A stretch of 62,235 nucleotides of DNA from an uncultured Clostridia bacterium (GCA_944380845.1 CALWIU010000025.1:1-62235), one strand, 5' to 3'; positions 38,535-46,837 are shown, numbered from the stretch's first letter. The notes: a model not told the origin generated them from the sequence alone. Made by a program: numbers and translations.

Positions 38535-40034
38535 TTACGCCAGACCCAGCATCTGATAGACTTTTTCGCTCATTTCCGTCTTGTCGCAGACATCGGTAAA
38601 GCGGGGCGTCTGCCCACGCAGGGAGCGAAGCTGTTCAGGAGCGGGAACTTTCGTTTTTTCTTCCAGTTCATGCACCATGGAAAATTCATCTTCCGAACGA
38701 ATGCTTCCGTCGGTCAGCGCGTCTAAAACGCTGGCGGAAAATTTATAAGGACTGGCCGTAGAGGCGATCACCGCCGGCGTCTGATCGCCGGTCTTTTGCA
38801 GATACGATTCATACACATGAACCGCGACCGCCGTATGTGTGTCGCACAGATAGCCTTTTTCGCGGAACAGCCGCGCGATGGTCTCTTTGGTTGCCTGATC
38901 GTCGCAGTATCCGGCAGCAAACAGCTCTTTCACCTTGGCGGCGACAGCATCGCTGACGCGGAAGGTGCCGTTTTCGGCAAGGGAGGCATACAAAGAGCGA
39001 ATCACGCTGTCGTCTCCATCCGAAAGCATAAACAGAAGCCGCTCCAAATTGCTGGAAATCAAAATATCCATGGACGGGGAAATCGTTGTGTAGAACTTAC
39101 GGTTTCTGTCATAGAATCCGGTTTCAATAAACTCGGTCAAAACATTATTGGCATTGGACGCGCAAATCAGCTTGTTGACCGGCAGCCCCATCCGTTTTGC
39201 ATAATACGCGGCAAGGATGTTGCCAAAATTGCCGGTGGGAACAACAATGTTGATGGGATCCCCCATTGCGACCTTCTTTTGCGAAACCATATCGGCATAA
39301 GCGGAAAAATAATAAACGATCTGCGGAACCAGTCTGCCCCAGTTGATGGAATTGGCAGAGGAAAAAACATAACCGTTTTTCAGCAGTTTTTCCTTGATGG
39401 CAGGATCGGTGAAAATTGCTTTTACGCCGCTTTGCGCATCATCAAAATTACCGCGGATGGCACATACGCCGACATTATCACCCTTCTGGGTGGTCATCTG
39501 CAATTTTTGCATCGGGCTGACGCCATCCACAGGATAAAACACCAGAATGCCGGTGCCTTCCACATCCCGGAACCCTTCCAGCGCCGCTTTGCCCGTGTCG
39601 CCTGAGGTGGCGACCAGAATAATGATCTTGTTATGATTGTTGATTTTTTTGGCGCTGCCGGTCAAAAGATAAGGTAAGATCTGAAGCGCCATGTCCTTGA
39701 AGGCGCAGGTCGGACCGTGCCAAAGCTCCAAAATGTTCAGGTGCTCGTCAGCGCTGACGACCGGCGCGGGAACAGAGCCGCTGAACTTTCCGCCGCCGTA
39801 GGCGCCCTGCGCATAACGGCGAAGCTCTTCTTCGCTGAAGTCCTCCAAAAACAGGCGCAGCACGGAAACGGCGCGTTCGATATAATCCTTGTTTTGAAGC
39901 GACTCTAAAAACGCCCTGTCGATGGCAGGAATGCTGACAGGAACAAACAGACCGCCATCCTCGGAAATACCCCGGGTGATCGCCTCGGCGGCGCTGATTT
40001 TGACTTCATGATTTCGTGTTGATGTATAAAGCAT
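38535..40034 (-). CDS. thrC: Threonine synthase
   Basis: 499 residues, the longer class common in Clostridia. Converts O-phosphohomoserine to threonine. The PLP Lys is Lys113 in PTCAFKDMALQ, and the N-terminal YTSTRNHEV and GGLFVP segments are characteristic. The Gly-rich phosphate-binding part is GDTGKAAL. Strong RBS GAAAGGA. It lies just upstream of the phosphoesterase gene in the same direction (gap 34 nt), but no other threonine biosynthesis gene is close. Its own promoter was found. Confidence 0.95.
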   Translation of the reverse strand: MLYTSTRNHEVKISAAEAITRGISEDGGLFVPVSIPAIDRAFLESLQNKDYIERAVSVLRLFLEDFSEEELRRYAQGAYGGGKFSGSVPAPVVSADEHLNILELWHGPTCAFKDMALQILPYLLTGSAKKINNHNKIIILVATSGDTGKAALEGFRDVEGTGILVFYPVDGVSPMQKLQMTTQKGDNVGVCAIRGNFDDAQSGVKAIFTDPAIKEKLLKNGYVFSSANSINWGRLVPQIVYYFSAYADMVSQKKVAMGDPINIVVPTGNFGNILAAYYAKRMGLPVNKLICASNANNVLTEFIETGFYDRNRKFYTTISPSMDILISSNLERLLFMLSDGDDSVIRSLYASLAENGTFRVSDAVAAKVKELFAAGYCDDQATKETIARLFREKGYLCDTHTAVAVHVYESYLQKTGDQTPAVIASTASPYKFSASVLDALTDGSIRSEDEFSMVHELEEKTKVPAPEQLRSLRGQTPRFTDVCDKTEMSEKVYQMLGLA

Positions 40035-40073
40035 AATTTCGTCCTTTCAGAATACAGCTTTTGTCACCAAAAC

Positions 40074-40102
40074 AGTATAACAACAACTGCTGAAAAAGTA
40101 AA
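40074..40102 (-). promoter_or_regulatory. Promoter of thrC
   Basis: TTTACT (40102-40097) and TATACT (40079-40074), 17-bp spacer, about 40 nt from the start. No T-box or attenuator was seen in the short leader. Confidence 0.6.
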
Positions 40103-40121
40103 GAGCTGTCTTGTGAAAAGC

Positions 40122-40160
40122 AAAAAAGGGCCATTCCGCCGGAACTGACGGAATCTGCCC
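40122..40160 (-). terminator. Terminator of the SCP2-like gene
   Basis: Imperfect stem of about 11 bp (GGGCAGATTCCG with CGGAATGGCCC on the minus strand) at 40128-40160, followed by six T. Confidence 0.75.
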
Positions 40161-40175
40161 CTTGCTCAGCGCAGC

Positions 40176-40796
40176 TTATTTGCTTGTTTTTGCGGCGGAT
40201 TTTTTTGACGCTTCGGCTTTTTTGGGCTCTGCCGTTTTCTTATCAGCGGCCTTGGGCGCTTCTACTTTCTTTTCAGCGGCCTTAGGTGCTTCCGCTTTCT
40301 TTTCGGCAGCCTTGGGCGCTTCCGATTTCTTTTCAGCGGCTTTCGGCGCCTGCGCTTTCTTTTCGGTTTTCTTTTCCGCAGAAGCCGGGTGTTTTTCTTC
40401 CTTCTTCGGTTCCGCTTTTTTGGCGGCGGGTTTTTTCGCTGCCGCTTTTTTGGCTGCGGGCTTTTTCTCTTCCTTCGCCATCAGATCAACGAGCATCAGC
40501 GCGTGATCCACACTGCCTTCCACCTGAAGAGCACCGTTCAGGAAAAGCTGAACCGGATCGGCCTTTTTCGCAAGGACCGCTTCCAGATTGGCAACGGACA
40601 GAGTAATCATTGAGGTGTGATCTCTGTAATCATAAGGTTCGACGGAAAAGACACCGTTCACGAAGGCAACATAGAAGGTGCCCGCGCTTTCATCTTCCGT
40701 CATGTTGACCTGAATCGCAAAAGGCTCGGTCAATTTGGATTCGTCAACCGTTCCGTATTTCGCTTTGAGTTCGTCAAATTTTTCACGGAAAGTCAT
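40176..40796 (-). CDS. SCP2-like sterol-binding-domain protein with a Lys/Ala repeat tail
   Basis: 206 residues. Residues 1-105 read as an SCP2-type fold: alternating strands such as FAIQVNMTED, GTFYVAFVNG and the motif DHTSMITLSVANLEAVLAKKADPVQ cut here by eye. Bacterial members bind hydrophobic ligands of unknown nature. The tail (106-206) is low complexity, with a run of PAAKK units and then four 10-residue repeats of the form PKAAEKKxEA. The start at 40796 has GAGAGGA upstream. Divergent from the threonine dehydratase gene. Confidence 0.75.
   Translation of the reverse strand: MTFREKFDELKAKYGTVDESKLTEPFAIQVNMTEDESAGTFYVAFVNGVFSVEPYDYRDHTSMITLSVANLEAVLAKKADPVQLFLNGALQVEGSVDHALMLVDLMAKEEKKPAAKKAAAKKPAAKKAEPKKEEKHPASAEKKTEKKAQAPKAAEKKSEAPKAAEKKAEAPKAAEKKVEAPKAADKKTAEPKKAEASKKSAAKTSK
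40227..40346 (-). repeat. Four in-frame 30-bp coding repeats (PKAAEKKxEA)
   Basis: Residues 151-190 of the SCP2-like protein: four degenerate 10-residue units, three ending EA and the last ending AE. At DNA level the units differ at several third positions, so they are old or under codon drift. Confidence 0.8.
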
Positions 40797-41007
40797 GGGT
40801 ACATTTCCTCTCTTTATCTTTGTTTTGGAAATAGTATACCACTTTTTCCGAAAAAATTCCAGTACCGGCAAGGTGGTTTTTGAAAAAAATTCGTTTTTGG
40901 AGGAAAAATTTATTCCGTTAATTTTAAAAAAATCTGTGCAAAAATGGCAAAAAATCAGCTTGCGCACTTATTTTCCGGCATAAGGACGCTTTTGCTTCTC
41001 GCCGTCC

Positions 41008-41036
41008 TTGACAAGAAAGCGACGGCGTAATAAAAT
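41008..41036 (+). promoter_or_regulatory. Strong promoter of threonine dehydratase-ridA
   Basis: Consensus TTGACA (41008-41013), 17-bp spacer, TAAAAT (41031-41036). Transcription would begin near 41043 and the ATG at 41068 follows. Confidence 0.8.
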
Positions 41037-41067
41037 AGATGGGAAATCTATGGAAAGAGGCGCTTGT

Positions 41068-42261
41068 ATGCTGACACTTGATAAATTCTATCATGCCGCC
41101 TATGTTTTGAAAGATGTGATCCACCAAACGCCGCTGGTTCACGCTCCGGGGATCAATCCTGCCGCGGATATTTATCTGAAACCGGAAAATCTGCAATTGA
41201 CCGGTTCCTTCAAACTGCGCGGCGCTGGCTATATGATTTCCTGCCTGTCCGACGAAGAAAAACGGCGCGGTGTAATTGCCTGTTCCGCCGGTAACCACGC
41301 GCAGGGCGTGGCGCTGGCTGCCACCAAATACAACATCAAATCCCTGATCTGCCTGCCGGATGGCGCGCCGATCTCCAAAGTGGAGGCGACCAAATCCTAT
41401 GGCGCAGAGGTCTGCATGGTGAAAGGCGTTTACGACGATGCGCATCAAAAAGCCTTGCAGCTGCGCGACGAAATGGGTTATACCTTTGTACATCCCTTTG
41501 ACGACGAAAATGTCATCGCCGGTCAGGGAACTATCGCCCTGGAAATTTTACAGGAGCTGGATGATACGGACGCGATCGTTGTTCCCATCGGCGGCGGCGG
41601 TCTTTGCTCCGGCATCGCTTTCGCTGCAAAAACGCTGAAACCCGATATCAAAATTTACGGCGTCCAGGCGGAGGGCGCACCCAGTATGTTCAATTCCGTT
41701 CACGACGGCAAAATCGAAACGCTTCCCTCTGTTTCCACCATCGCCGACGGCATTGCCGTCAAACAACCCGGCGAAAAAACCTTTCGCATTTGCGGTCAAT
41801 ATGTCGACGATATCGTAACCGTTTCGGAGGATGAGATTTCCACCGCGATTCTGACGCTGATCGAGCAGCACAAAATGATTGCCGAGGGCGCGGGCGCTGT
41901 TTCGGTTGCGGCGGCGCTGTTCAACAAAATTCCCATCGCGGGTAAAAAAGTCGTTTGCGTCGTCTCCGGCGGCAACATTGATGTTACCATCCTCTCTCGT
42001 GTCATCAAGCGCGGCCTGCTGATGACCGGAAGATCCTCAAGCCTTTGCATCGAGCTGCTCGACAAACCGGGACAGCTCATGGATGTGTCCGCCATCATTG
42101 CAAAATACGGTGCGAATGTGATCTCCGTGCATCATGAACGCGCCGGTGAGTCAAAAGACATCAACGGCTGCTATCTGCGCATCGTGCTGGAGACAAGAGA
42201 TTTTGATCACATTCACAAGATCAACGATGCCCTGACCAAAGCCGGGTATCATCTGGTCTAA
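41068..42261 (+). CDS. ilvA: Threonine ammonia-lyase (threonine dehydratase)
   Basis: 397 residues. PLP enzyme converting threonine to 2-oxobutanoate and ammonia. Lys49 in TGSFKLRGA carries PLP; the Gly-rich phosphate loop is VPIGGGGLCSG and SAGNHAQGVA is the substrate loop. A C-terminal ACT domain (about residues 325-397, LCIELLDKPGQLMDVSAII) follows, as in the allosteric clostridial type (IlvA/TdcB group). The ATG is preferred over one at 41050, which would lie 7 nt from the predicted transcript start. Followed 23 nt later by ridA. Confidence 0.95.
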   Translation: MLTLDKFYHAAYVLKDVIHQTPLVHAPGINPAADIYLKPENLQLTGSFKLRGAGYMISCLSDEEKRRGVIACSAGNHAQGVALAATKYNIKSLICLPDGAPISKVEATKSYGAEVCMVKGVYDDAHQKALQLRDEMGYTFVHPFDDENVIAGQGTIALEILQELDDTDAIVVPIGGGGLCSGIAFAAKTLKPDIKIYGVQAEGAPSMFNSVHDGKIETLPSVSTIADGIAVKQPGEKTFRICGQYVDDIVTVSEDEISTAILTLIEQHKMIAEGAGAVSVAAALFNKIPIAGKKVVCVVSGGNIDVTILSRVIKRGLLMTGRSSSLCIELLDKPGQLMDVSAIIAKYGANVISVHHERAGESKDINGCYLRIVLETRDFDHIHKINDALTKAGYHLV

Positions 42262-42284
42262 CGATAGAAAGGAAGATGTAAACC

Positions 42285-42659
42285 ATGCTTGAAAAAATCC
42301 ATACCGACAAAGCTCCCGCCGCTATCGGTCCTTATTCACAGGCGATCAAAATCGGCAACCGCATGCTGTCATCCGGACAGATTGCCATCAATCCGGCAAC
42401 GGGCAACATCGAAGGAACAACCATCAAAGAGCAGACGGTTCAGGTTTGTGAAAATCTGAAAGCGGTTTTGGAAGCTGCCGGTTCCTCTTTGGAAAAAGTG
42501 GTCAAAACCACTTGCTTTTTAAAGGACATCGGCGATTTTACCGCCTTTAATGAAGTTTATGCCCAATACTTCACCGAAAAGCCCGCCAGAAGCTGTGTCG
42601 GCGGTCTGCAATTGCCCAAAGGCGCCCTGGTAGAGGTTGAAGTGATCGCGGAATTATAA
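42285..42659 (+). CDS. ridA: RidA family enamine/imine deaminase
   Basis: 124 residues. Hydrolyses the reactive enamine/imine intermediates released by PLP dehydratases such as the one just upstream. Family motifs: [11 protein letters not shown] at the N-terminus, [12 protein letters not shown], and the active-site Arg in PARSCVGG (Arg102). The placement directly after threonine dehydratase is a functional pair. Ribosome site AAAGGA. Confidence 0.95.
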   Translation: MLEKIHTDKAPAAIGPYSQAIKIGNRMLSSGQIAINPATGNIEGTTIKEQTVQVCENLKAVLEAAGSSLEKVVKTTCFLKDIGDFTAFNEVYAQYFTEKPARSCVGGLQLPKGALVEVEVIAEL

Positions 42660-42670
42660 GCAGCAGAAAA

Positions 42671-42696
42671 AATGCCGTCCCATTTGGGGCGGCATT
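42671..42696 (+). terminator. Terminator-like hairpin after ridA (first copy)
   Basis: Stem AATGCCGTCCC with GGGGCGGCATT, one G·T pair. The following T-run is poor (TTGTCGTG). A near-identical hairpin recurs at 42926-42957. Confidence 0.6.
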
Positions 42697-42700
42697 TGTC

Positions 42701-42728
42701 GTGTAGAAAAAGGATCCTTTTTCTACAC
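42701..42728. repeat. Perfect 28-bp palindrome
   Basis: Perfect inverted repeat with no loop, centre at GGATCC, arms GTGTAGAAAAAGG/CCTTTTTCTACAC. Immediately follows the ridA hairpin. May be a cruciform or protein-binding site, or a mobile-element remnant. Confidence 0.85.
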
Positions 42729-42750
42729 GCTGCCAGACTGCGAGAAATGA

Positions 42751-42819
42751 GGCTGAAGAAAGGCTTTGGCGATTTGAGCCGTACAAAGGTACTGCCATGT
42801 CGCCAAAGCCTTTCAGCCA
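42751..42819. repeat. 69-bp interrupted inverted repeat
   Basis: Arms from GGCTGAA and CTTTGGCGA to TCGCCAAAGCC and TTCAGCC, with a 3-nt bulge; the loop contains a second small palindrome GTAC-AAAG-GTAC. Confidence 0.8.
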
Positions 42820-42925
42820 ATCAGATGTTTTTTGTGTTTATCGGTTAATGATTATTTTTCAGGTTGTGCTGAATCCTTTTTGCCTGTTGTTTTGGCGGTT
42901 CAGCCCACTTTATCGTCTGTCTGAA

Positions 42926-42957
42926 TGCCGTCCCATGTGGGGCGGCAATTTTATTTT
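42926..42957 (+). repeat. Second copy of the GCCGTCCC hairpin
   Basis: Stem TGCCGTCCC/GGGGCGGCA (42926-42947), followed by ATTTTATTTTC, a reasonable plus-strand terminator. 19 of the 20 core bases match the first copy at 42671-42696. Confidence 0.75.
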
Positions 42958-43066
42958 CAGAATGCGCGGTCCTTATCTTTCTGCGCTTATCGCAAACCGA
43001 TCATTGCCGAATGCGCCGCTTCTGCCGCCTCGAATCGAACCAAAGGCTCCGGACGGCAGAAGCCGC

Positions 43067-43489
43067 TTACCGATACCGATGGCGCAGATTTTTTCCGATA
43101 ACGGCGCCAATCAGAGAAAACAGCAAAATCACAAGCAGCGTCACAGCCAGTTGCAGCCCTTCCATGCTGCCGGCAAGGCGAAGAACCAGCGTATGCAGCA
43201 CAAGGAAGCCGAGCGCGTATGCCAAACCGGACAAAACGCCGCGCAAAGGCAGGCGCCCGGCTGCAAACAGGGCGGCGACGGCGGAGGAAAAACCGGCAGC
43301 CGCCGGATAAATCAACCAGAGATACGGGAAATCCAACGCTTTCAGGTAACAAATATATCCCAGAGAGAAAAACAGAAGCAAAAAGCAAACCGTATGCAGC
43401 AGGATGCTTCCGGCGATTACCAGCAGCAGACGGCGCTTGTTCGCGTCCCCTTCTTTTTTTTCTTTCTTTTTGTTCAACCGCTTCATCAT
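43067..43489 (-). CDS. TIGR04086-type membrane protein
   Basis: 140 residues. A basic N-terminus (KRLNKKKEKKEGDANKRR) followed by four transmembrane helices between residues 22 and 130; the order of helices and length fit the small clostridial family TIGR04086, function unknown. The start at 43489 is used because GAGGTG lies 8 nt upstream; an ATG one codon later is equally likely. The upstream frame runs open for another 80 codons, but its residues look non-coding. Confidence 0.7.
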   Translation of the reverse strand: MMKRLNKKKEKKEGDANKRRLLLVIAGSILLHTVCFLLLFFSLGYICYLKALDFPYLWLIYPAAAGFSSAVAALFAAGRLPLRGVLSGLAYALGFLVLHTLVLRLAGSMEGLQLAVTLLVILLFSLIGAVIGKNLRHRYR

Positions 43490-43693
43490 ACGCTTTGCCA
43501 CCTCACTGCAAGATATGTTCCGTATCTGCCGGATATGACGCTTTACCGGCAAAAAAGTCTTTTCACGAAAAGGCACACCCATTTTCTTCTCGTTACAGCA
43601 AGGGGAAAAGGAACGCGGCGTCCCGCCCGGATATTGGCAGGCATTCTCCTTCATACAGAGCATAAGGCATGGCGGCGAATCGGTTGACCATAC

Positions 43694-43723
43694 AAAAAAA
43701 GCCGGACGGCTGAGCCGTCCGGC
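43694..43723 (-). terminator. Terminator of the NAD-dependent epimerase gene
   Basis: Perfect 10-bp stem GCCGGACGGC/GCCGTCCGGC at 43701-43723 with a 3-nt loop and seven T on the minus strand. Confidence 0.9.
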
Positions 43724-43758
43724 AAAGGATAACAACCAAAAACGGTTACGACAGCGAA

Positions 43759-44781
43759 TTATTCGCCCTTCATTTCAAGCAGTTTTGCCGTACCCTTATA
43801 TGCTTCCTCACTGAGCTTGATGGAATCAAAAATAGCAGCTTTGATATCATCTTCCTGAACGCCCAGCTCGAGGCAGTATTTCTTATCGGTGAACAGATTC
43901 ATGTTCATGATTTTCGGCAGGAACATGGGATCCATACCACTGTCAATGCCGCGCTTTTTGTAATCTTTGACAACGCGGCCCATACCCATCTGCATCATCC
44001 ACGCGGGAACGCCGATGATCTTACGGTCTGCGCCCATGCCGCGGGCATCATAAACAATGGAAAGGAACTCTTTCCAGGTCATGTTATACATACCGATCGG
44101 CCATGCTTTGAAGCCGTGGACTTCTTTTTCCGCTGCACCGGCAATGGTCTGACCGACCTGTTTTGCGGTCAGCATGGTGGTGCCGCCCTTCGGATACATG
44201 GTGAAGGGCCACTTATCCATAAAGGCGATCTGCTCAATCAGGATAACCCAAACGGGGCGTCTGCCGGGCTGTGTGCCAAAAATGTAAGGCAGCTCCAGAA
44301 CAGAAACATCAAAAGTATCGTCAGCAAAGGATTTGCAGACATTTTCCTGATCGATACGGCTCTTGATGTAGGGGTTATGCTCGCAGATCGGCATTTCCGG
44401 ATGGCTCTTGGCAAGGCCGGAGAAATACGAGCCGAGAACGACCGCACGCTTCAGACCCATCTCTTTGCAAATCGGAAGGATTCTCTTCAGCGGGGCAATG
44501 TTGTACTTATAGTAGTATTCATAGACCGGGGCGGGGAATTCCACACGCTCGTCAACGCCGGCGGCAAAAATGAAGACATCGCAGCCCTTTGCCATTTCAC
44601 GGATCTCATCGTCGGTTTTCTTGTTGATATCACCGAAAATGATCTCCATTTCCTTCGGGATCGGAGCGCCTTCGGGCAGAGGAGGAAGAGCAACCGTAGT
44701 CACCTGATGACCACGCTCAATCAAGACTCTTGCGGCTTCACACCCCAAAAGACCGGTACCACCAATCATAAATACTTTCAT
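43759..44781 (-). CDS. NAD(P)-dependent epimerase/dehydratase (atypical SDR)
   Basis: 340 residues. Rossmann N-terminus MKVFMIGGTGLLGCEAA with GxxGxxG. The usual YxxxK catalytic pair is not clean: the best match is YIKSR, so it may be an atypical SDR that binds NAD(P)H without the standard chemistry. The C-terminal 150 residues, with PIGMYNMTWKEFL, are like those of sugar-nucleotide or flavonol-type relatives. The substrate is unknown. ATG at 44781 has AAGGTG upstream. Own promoter and terminator. Confidence 0.8.
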   Translation of the reverse strand: MKVFMIGGTGLLGCEAARVLIERGHQVTTVALPPLPEGAPIPKEMEIIFGDINKKTDDEIREMAKGCDVFIFAAGVDERVEFPAPVYEYYYKYNIAPLKRILPICKEMGLKRAVVLGSYFSGLAKSHPEMPICEHNPYIKSRIDQENVCKSFADDTFDVSVLELPYIFGTQPGRRPVWVILIEQIAFMDKWPFTMYPKGGTTMLTAKQVGQTIAGAAEKEVHGFKAWPIGMYNMTWKEFLSIVYDARGMGADRKIIGVPAWMMQMGMGRVVKDYKKRGIDSGMDPMFLPKIMNMNLFTDKKYCLELGVQEDDIKAAIFDSIKLSEEAYKGTAKLLEMKGE

Positions 44782-44848
44782 GATTTTCACCTTTTCTTTC
44801 TTTCTGGAAAAGCGGCCTGCACAGCCAAACTTTTCCGCGGTTGGTTAT

Positions 44849-44877
44849 AGTATAATACGAACGGCGAAAAGTTTCAA
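44849..44877 (-). promoter_or_regulatory. Promoter of the epimerase gene
   Basis: TTGAAA (44877-44872) and TATACT (44854-44849), 17-bp spacer, about 70 nt before the start. Confidence 0.65.
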
Positions 44878-45031
44878 GAACTATTAAAAAATTATACAAC
44901 AAATTGACAATTTAACCGGTTTTTCCCGATTTGCCGGGCAAAAGAGATGCCCGTAAACGACCGGATCGGCTAAAATCACCCGCGGCAGCAGCCGCTGACG
45001 GCAGCGAAATTGCAAACCTTCGGCTGCCGGT

Positions 45032-45526
45032 TTATTTTTTCGCGGCGGCGCGCGCTTTTTCCTGTTCTTTTTCTTCCTGCTTTTTCGCCAGATCGTTGGT
45101 ATCCATGGATTTCCCGTAAACCCAGAACCGGCAGACAAGGAATTCCGTCACCATATTACAGATCATGGTAACAGCCAGCACAATGTATTCGTTCACGCCG
45201 GCGTCTTCCGCCATATTGCCCAGCCATGTGGAAAGCGGCGTAAAAATACAATAATAAATGGCGACCTTCAGCATGGCGATGGGAACATTGTTCGCCGACT
45301 TGAAGGTAAAACGGCGGTTCACCGTAAAATTATAAAGCACCGACAAAACCAACGCCGGTAAATAGCTCAGCCAATAATCCAGCTTGAAAACCTCATTCAA
45401 AAGCGTAAAAGTAAGAACCTGAATGATGCCGGCACCCAGCGAAAACGCGACGAATTTTGCGACGCGGATCAGGGTTTGCCTGGCGGCGGGTTTCTTTGCG
45501 GACGCATTTACAGTTGCTTGGGACAT
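45032..45526 (-). CDS. GtrA family membrane protein
   Basis: 164 residues with four transmembrane helices between residues 25 and 140; the motif YNFTVNRRFTFK is diagnostic of GtrA. GtrA-like proteins are involved in moving lipid-linked sugars or in surface-glycan decoration. The C-terminal tail is Lys/Glu/Ala-rich (about 20 residues). The ATG at 45526 is supported by AAAGGA. No glycosyltransferase is adjacent, which is unusual. Confidence 0.88.
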   Translation of the reverse strand: MSQATVNASAKKPAARQTLIRVAKFVAFSLGAGIIQVLTFTLLNEVFKLDYWLSYLPALVLSVLYNFTVNRRFTFKSANNVPIAMLKVAIYYCIFTPLSTWLGNMAEDAGVNEYIVLAVTMICNMVTEFLVCRFWVYGKSMDTNDLAKKQEEKEQEKARAAAKK

Positions 45527-45610
45527 AATAACTTTCCTTTCTCTCAAGATCAAAGGCTGTGCCATAAAATTTGCTTTTATTATACGCCGGAATGGGTTTT
45601 GCTGTCAATA

Positions 45611-45645
45611 AGATGAAAGCCGACAGCTTTTTCAGCTGCCGGCTT
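45611..45645 (-). terminator. Hairpin after the zinc-ribbon gene
   Basis: Stem GCCGGCAGCTG with CAGCTGTCGGC type arms at 45618-45644. On the minus strand the following sequence is TTTCATCTTATT; a stronger T-run lies on the other side, so it may work better on the plus strand. Confidence 0.5.
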
Positions 45646-45653
45646 TTTTTGAT

Positions 45654-46175
45654 TTAAACATCCAGGCTGGAAAATTTTCGTGTCAAAACGGGAATGACCG
45701 CCTTGCCGGAACAAACCTGCACCGCTGCAACGATACAGCTGATAATAACGGCAAGGGCAAAAATCATGCCGGCAAAGGGAACAAGAAGCGTCCAGCAGAG
45801 CAGCGCGGTCAGCATCAGGGCAAACGCCTGCATAATATACAGCTTTAACGCCTGCTTGATATGGAAGCGGACATACTCGGACTTTGGCGCCAGAATGCCG
45901 GCGGCAATCACTCCTAAAAAAGAAAACAAATACGGCAGCACCGCATACAGCTTATTTTCGGAAATATCCTTCGGGTCAAAGGAAGCGGTCTTATCATAAA
46001 TATCATATACCGGCTGCGCATACGGCGGTGTTTGATAAGACGGCTGACCATAGGAAGGCGAATAGCTGCCGCCCATATCGGCCGTTTCAGCAGAAGCATT
46101 TTGATAACCGCAATTGGAACAGAAAATCGCTCCATCATCCATTGGAGCGCCGCATTTTTGACAGGTACGCATCAT
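45654..46175 (-). CDS. Zinc-ribbon membrane protein (DUF4870-like)
   Basis: 173 residues. A zinc ribbon at the N-terminus (Cys5, Cys8, Cys19, Cys22), a Tyr/Pro/Gln-rich linker of about 45 residues, then three hydrophobic segments from about 78 to 160. The membrane part APKSEYVRFHIKQALKL resembles the DUF4870 family. Function unknown. AAGGAGG is 6 nt from the ATG; a second ATG follows immediately. Confidence 0.78.
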   Translation of the reverse strand: MMRTCQKCGAPMDDGAIFCSNCGYQNASAETADMGGSYSPSYGQPSYQTPPYAQPVYDIYDKTASFDPKDISENKLYAVLPYLFSFLGVIAAGILAPKSEYVRFHIKQALKLYIMQAFALMLTALLCWTLLVPFAGMIFALAVIISCIVAAVQVCSGKAVIPVLTRKFSSLDV

Positions 46176-46411
46176 AAAAACCTCCTTAATTTGCAGGGCG
46201 TAAAAATCCGTTTCTGCTTTGTTTCATATCTATGCTCCGCACAGCCGGAAAAGCATTCGGAAAACAGAAATTTATGCGCAGAGCGCACAACGGAAAACGC
46301 TTATTGACATGATATCAAAAAATCTTCCGATTTTCAAGATGTTTCACTGCATTTCGTCAAAAAAGGACGGTTCTGCTTCCGGGTTCCGCCGGCTGGGACA
46401 GAGGATAAAAC
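46176..46411. other. Gene-free stretch before rpmB terminator
   Basis: No credible coding frame on either strand; AT-rich at 46300-46360. Together with the hairpin to 46452 it fills the gap between the zinc-ribbon gene and rpmB. Confidence 0.5.
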
Positions 46412-46452
46412 AGATAAACCCGTGTATTCTTCCGAAAAGAAAAACACACGGG
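46412..46452 (-). terminator. Terminator of rpmB
   Basis: Stem CCCGTGT/ACACGGG at 46419-46452 around a loop of about 20 nt; followed on the minus strand by TTTATCTGTTTTA. Confidence 0.55.
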
Positions 46453-46479
46453 CGATACAAATGATCGAAATCTTATCTG

Positions 46480-46668
46480 TCAGACAGCTCTGGTAACCTT
46501 GCCGGAGCGAAGGCAACGGGTGCAAACATTGATTCTTTTGGGTGTACCGTTCACAACGGCCTTGACCTTAACAACATTGGGTTTCCAGGTTCTGTTGGAG
46601 CGTCTGTGGGAATGGGAAACCTTGATCCCGAATGTAACTCCTTTGCCGCATACATCACATTTTGCCAT
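46480..46668 (-). CDS. rpmB: 50S ribosomal protein L28
   Basis: 62 residues, normal length. Begins MAKCDVCGKG and ends with a CTRCLRSGK segment, so it is the zinc-binding form with two CxxC pairs. The core HSHRRSNRTWKPN is typical of L28. AGGTG lies upstream. Monocistronic and divergent from recA. Confidence 0.97.
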   Translation of the reverse strand: MAKCDVCGKGVTFGIKVSHSHRRSNRTWKPNVVKVKAVVNGTPKRINVCTRCLRSGKVTRAV

Positions 46669-46715
46669 GCGGAACACCTCCTTTACTACGGGTTCACTTT
46701 CAAAACGCATACGAT

Positions 46716-46744
46716 ATCTTAACAGAATTTTTTTGAAAATGCAA
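46716..46744 (-). promoter_or_regulatory. Promoter of rpmB
   Basis: TTGCAT (46744-46739) and TAAGAT (46721-46716) with a 17-bp spacer. Confidence 0.65.
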
Positions 46745-46784
46745 GGGGTTTGCAAAAAATTTTCGGTTTCTTACAAGAAATATC

Positions 46785-46813
46785 TTGCTTTTTTTCACCG
46801 AATCGGCTATAAT
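46785..46813 (+). promoter_or_regulatory. recA promoter P1
   Basis: TTGCTT (46785-46790) and perfect TATAAT (46808-46813), 17-bp spacer. The LexA-type box starts 11 nt downstream. Confidence 0.75.
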
Positions 46814-46823
46814 AGGCAGAAAA

Positions 46824-46837
46824 AGAACATTCGTTCG
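46824..46837 (+). promoter_or_regulatory. LexA (SOS) box of recA
   Basis: AGAACATTCGTTCG: matches the Gram-positive consensus CGAAC-N4-GTTCG with one change at the first base. It overlaps the predicted P1 transcript start, as expected for repression. Confidence 0.8.

Larger units (their letters stand above)
42660..43066. other. Gene-free stretch rich in inverted repeats
   Basis: No gene on either strand. It holds four palindromic elements listed separately (42671-42696, 42701-42728, 42751-42819, 42926-42957). Confidence 0.7.

Noticed and set aside
40227-40346. Regular 30-bp repeats that might be a CRISPR array
   Set aside because: They are in-frame coding repeats without spacers.
40797-41067. 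Riboswitch between the SCP2-like and threonine dehydratase genes
   Set aside because: The leader after the strong promoter is only about 25 nt, too short for a riboswitch.
42797-43687. 296-codon plus-strand frame across the repeat cluster
   Set aside because: Low-complexity, no ribosome site, overlaps the TIGR04086-type gene on the other strand; not credible.
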